Part shown: positions 3,728 through 6,114 of the stretch, piece by piece | Position numbering within the stretch: the first letter of the stretch is position 1 | How the letters are laid out: each line of letters opens with the position of its first letter | Assembly: GCA_009778415.1 (NCBI GenBank) | Contig: WRJV01000185.1 | Location: 1-6,114 of the forward strand | Direction: 5' to 3' | Length of the DNA stretch: 6,114 nucleotides | Source: Clostridiales bacterium | Lineage (GTDB): Bacteria > Bacillota > Clostridia > Peptostreptococcales > Anaerovoracaceae | Program-made: the position numbers and the translations under genes | The notes under the pieces: model-generated | Told to the model about the DNA's origin: nothing | What the model saw: only the letters and a program-made list of their open reading frames with translations | The model's database searches: none

Positions 3728-6114
3728 ATGAAGCGAACAACCGCAATAGTCTTGACGCTGCTGCTCTTGCTCGGAACCGTCTCAGCCCAAGCGTTTGCAG
3801 ACACGCAAGAGGCTGACACAAATGAATTTGCGGCTCTTCAGGTGGCCGAAGCCGAGACAGACGAATTGAATGCCCTGTCACCATATGACGAGATATGGGA
3901 GTTGCTTCTTCCGGAGCCGACATCGACGCTTGACAATGAAAGAATAGTTTTGGCAAAATACCTGCTTGCAAAAAAAGGCTATGGCCAAGGCTATAATCCA
4001 AGCGTTGCCAACAGCGCCGACCTTGCGTTTGGCCCTGTTGTAGGCACCGGCAACCTCACCGGCGACACGATATGGGGCCAGTTCAGGGTAGGTGCCGCTT
4101 ACGCAGACGACCCGGAAATGAAAACGCTGATAGACGCGCTGTACAAAGCCGAGGCGCTTTTGTGGGCATTCAACTGCTCTGACGTCTACACAGGAGACCC
4201 TGCGGCACCCGTTACAAGGAGAAGCGCCACATTGCTCAGCAATTTCAACACGAGATACGGCCGAATTTCAAGCGCTTCAGGCTTGAACCGGCCGGATTTG
4301 CTGAATCTGCCAGAAGTAGTTGCAGCCCGCGCCCTCTATACCACGATGAACACCTACGCCTCATCGATGAACTTTAGCGCACTGGATACCGCAGAGGCCA
4401 ACGCCGGCACGGCGGTACGGAATATGATTACCAATATGAATCCAAACGACAAAGCGCAGGTCGCCGAGGCAAGAGCTGCATTCGACGCGCTGGCGCCGTA
4501 CGGCAAGGCGCGCGTGACGAATTATGAAACGCTTAAAAAAGCCGAAGGCATTGGCGGCGAAATACCGGCCAACCTCAAAAACGTGAGCCAGCGCGCCCCA
4601 AGCAACGGGCAGGGGTACACCACAGCCCAATGGGTTGCCTCATCTGACAAAATAAAGGGCTGGCTTCCGAACGTTTCAGTAGACCACATATGGATTGCCG
4701 GCATGCTGGATGGCTACAACAGCTGGAACGGCTTGGCCGGAGTCAGGATAAACGTTGACTTCAACACCATAGCAACTGACGGGAAGTACGCTCCTCCGGG
4801 GTACGAGCCGTTGACGCAAGCACAATGGCTGGAGAAGCACATCAGCTTTGGCATGGCCGGGACCGGCCGTCCTACGCATTTGGAATTCCTTGACGCCTTT
4901 GACAAGAATGGCATTGGCGTTTACCTGCAGATTGAGAACGGCTATGCAGACACGATAACGCTGATGGACATATACAGAGACATATTTCAAATCGACAAGC
5001 ATCCGTCGGTGAAGGGCTTCGCGGTAGACGTAGAGTGGTATTTCGGTTTCTGTGACGACACGGGCATACCTGTTCCCAATGCGGTGGCGCAGAAATGGAA
5101 CGAGCACCTGTATCAAACATGGGGGCCGGGTTATCGGATGATACTGAAGCACTACAACATTAACGCGTTGCCGTACACGTATCGCGGCGGCGAGGCAGGC
5201 AAAAGCGAAAAGATCATATTCTGCACCGACAGTCAGGGAACCAACAGCACGCTTGACAACATTGTCACAGGTTTTCACACTTGGGCGGCTCAATTCCCGG
5301 ACAACCCGGTAAATCGGCAGACAGGCTACGCCGTTGACAGAAACTGGTTCTGGGGCCTTCAGGCGCCGACTGTAAAGTCTCTGGCTGTAAGGCTGGCAGA
5401 TTGCGCGGCAGCTTCGCCGGATCAGGAAATTCAAGTGACGGTAACGCAGGCGTTGTTCAACGACCCAGCTGTGTTCTGGATGGGGACCGACGCGCAGGCG
5501 GCGTCTGCTTTGAACACGACATTAAACATGCTGAGCCCGACCACGACCGTTTCCGGCCACCCAGGGTATCGCTTCAGCCGCGGAACCGCTACGCTGGCGG
5601 ACGCTATTTTTGTGTTCAACGCGCGCGAGGCGTACAATGCGCTGCCGGACAAGTCAGCCGTGACTGCTGCCAACCTGGCCAATCTCGTGCAGTACGAGCC
5701 GGTGGCTGTCGATGTCCGCATAAAAGCGCTTCCGCCATTGGCAATTCTGGCATACTCAACAGACAGCGACACAGTTTACGATATCTGGGACACGTATCAG
5801 GCACTGACAGCCGGGCAAAAGGCTGCTGTGAAGGAATTTGAAGCTTTGCTGGCAGCCAAGGCCAGAATAGATGAATTTTACGCATTGAGCGTGCCTCCCC
5901 CCACTTTGCCTGTGCTGTTCGAGAACGGAAAGTGGGCGCCGGAGCTGGGCGAGATCACGGCGCAGACGCCCCGCTCAATCAACGGCGGCTACATGTGGTC
6001 GTACGACAAGGGCATGATCCGCCTGACGAACGACGTGAGCGGCCCGATATCCACGGGCGGCCAGAACAGCATACCGTTCAGGTGGCAGTTCCAAAACACC
6101 ATAGACATAAGGGG
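3728..6114 (+). CDS. Secreted multidomain protein with putative TIM-barrel (glycoside-hydrolase-like) core, cut by the window edge
   Basis: The frame is open for 795 codons with no stop before the edge, so the C terminus is missing. Residues 1-24 are a signal peptide (MKR, leucine-rich core, AFA/DT site). Residues 25-220 are an unrecognised, mostly helical region. A three-helix module lies at about 225-274. Residues 300-580 look like a beta/alpha barrel, with strands such as HIWIAGML, GVRINVDF, GVYLQIENG, GFAVDVEWY, KIIFCTDSQ and GYAVDRNWFWG. Asp and Glu near strand ends (E403, D434, E436, D501, D537) are candidate catalytic residues. A second three-helix module is at about 659-718. A beta-rich domain starts near 725 and is cut. 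The pattern suggests an extracellular glycan-active enzyme, but I cannot name a family. A non-enzymatic barrel is possible. The gene has its own promoter and shares a leader element with the upstream dockerin peptidase gene, so a missing C-terminal dockerin or surface anchor is plausible but unseen. Confidence 0.85.
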   Translation, partial: MKRTTAIVLTLLLLLGTVSAQAFADTQEADTNEFAALQVAEAETDELNALSPYDEIWELLLPEPTSTLDNERIVLAKYLLAKKGYGQGYNPSVANSADLAFGPVVGTGNLTGDTIWGQFRVGAAYADDPEMKTLIDALYKAEALLWAFNCSDVYTGDPAAPVTRRSATLLSNFNTRYGRISSASGLNRPDLLNLPEVVAARALYTTMNTYASSMNFSALDTAEANAGTAVRNMITNMNPNDKAQVAEARAAFDALAPYGKARVTNYETLKKAEGIGGEIPANLKNVSQRAPSNGQGYTTAQWVASSDKIKGWLPNVSVDHIWIAGMLDGYNSWNGLAGVRINVDFNTIATDGKYAPPGYEPLTQAQWLEKHISFGMAGTGRPTHLEFLDAFDKNGIGVYLQIENGYADTITLMDIYRDIFQIDKHPSVKGFAVDVEWYFGFCDDTGIPVPNAVAQKWNEHLYQTWGPGYRMILKHYNINALPYTYRGGEAGKSEKIIFCTDSQGTNSTLDNIVTGFHTWAAQFPDNPVNRQTGYAVDRNWFWGLQAPTVKSLAVRLADCAAASPDQEIQVTVTQALFNDPAVFWMGTDAQAASALNTTLNMLSPTTTVSGHPGYRFSRGTATLADAIFVFNAREAYNALPDKSAVTAANLANLVQYEPVAVDVRIKALPPLAILAYSTDSDTVYDIWDTYQALTAGQKAAVKEFEALLAAKARIDEFYALSVPPPTLPVLFENGKWAPELGEITAQTPRSINGGYMWSYDKGMIRLTNDVSGPISTGGQNSIPFRWQFQNTIDIR
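4400..4549 (+). repeat. Three-helix module, first copy, within the second protein
   Basis: Residues 225-274 follow the pattern of small three-helix modules common in secreted clostridial proteins (FIVAR-like): V-x-x-x-I-x-x-M, then DKAQVAEARAAFDAL, then KARVTNYETLKKAE. The second copy at residues 659-718 shares the YQAL/FDAL and KAAV/KARV steps and the ending in an Ala/Glu-rich helix. Such modules are thought to be spacers or cell-wall or sugar-binding units. They flank the barrel domain here. Confidence 0.55.
5702..5881 (+). repeat. Three-helix module, second copy, within the second protein
   Basis: Residues 659-718 contain VDVRIKAL, then TVYDIWDTYQALTAGQKAAV, then a helix ending in AAKARIDEF. 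This has the same order of helices and the same DAL/QAL-then-K-A-x-V step as residues 225-274. The copies are diverged in sequence, so this is an old duplication or shared domain type and not a recent repeat. Confidence 0.55.

Noticed and set aside
4676..5434. Open frame of 252 codons on the minus strand opposite the barrel domain.
   Set aside because: It is antisense to a long, signal-peptide-bearing gene with coherent protein pattern, and its own translation is low-complexity Arg/Val-rich with no recognisable domain.

Overview
The window looks like part of the genome of an anaerobic, polymer-degrading Firmicute of the class Clostridia, probably uncultured and from a gut or digester. The evidence is a C-terminal dockerin (the plug module of cellulosome-type complexes), two secreted multidomain proteins with Gram-positive signal peptides ending in an A-F-A or V-F-A / D site, strong GGAG ribosome binding sites, and coding DNA visibly richer in G+C than the AT-rich gap between genes. 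The source is inferred, not proven.

Layout, all on the plus strand. Bases 1-131 are a 5' leader whose promoter lies outside the window. Bases 132-3365 are a complete gene for a secreted S15-family (PepX-like) Xaa-Pro dipeptidyl-peptidase with a C-terminal cohesin-like domain and a type I-like dockerin. Bases 3366-3727 are an intergenic region with a strong intrinsic terminator, an extended -10 promoter framed by an inverted repeat, and a roughly 180-base leader. From 3728 to the right edge runs a second secreted protein, open at the window end. It has a putative TIM-barrel (glycoside-hydrolase-like) core between two similar three-helix modules, and any C-terminal anchor or dockerin is out of view.

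The most unusual signal is that both leaders carry the same element just before the start codon: about 70 bases at 39-110 and 3637-3705. Its 3' 44 columns align without gaps at 34 identities. The 5' part of each copy is a hairpin whose stem is kept although its sequence differs. The 3' part can fold as a compact H-type pseudoknot. The distance to the start codon is nearly the same in both (22 and 23 bases). A terminator and a promoter separate the genes, so the copies sit on separate transcripts. This suggests a shared cis-regulatory RNA, possibly controlling translation of a set of secreted proteins. I could not match it to a riboswitch class from memory.

The two proteins may work together outside the cell on complex biomass: one would trim proline-containing peptides while docked to a cohesin scaffold, and the other would act on a glycan. 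The peptidase assignment is strong, the glycan role is weak, and the link between them is inference from their position and shared leader.
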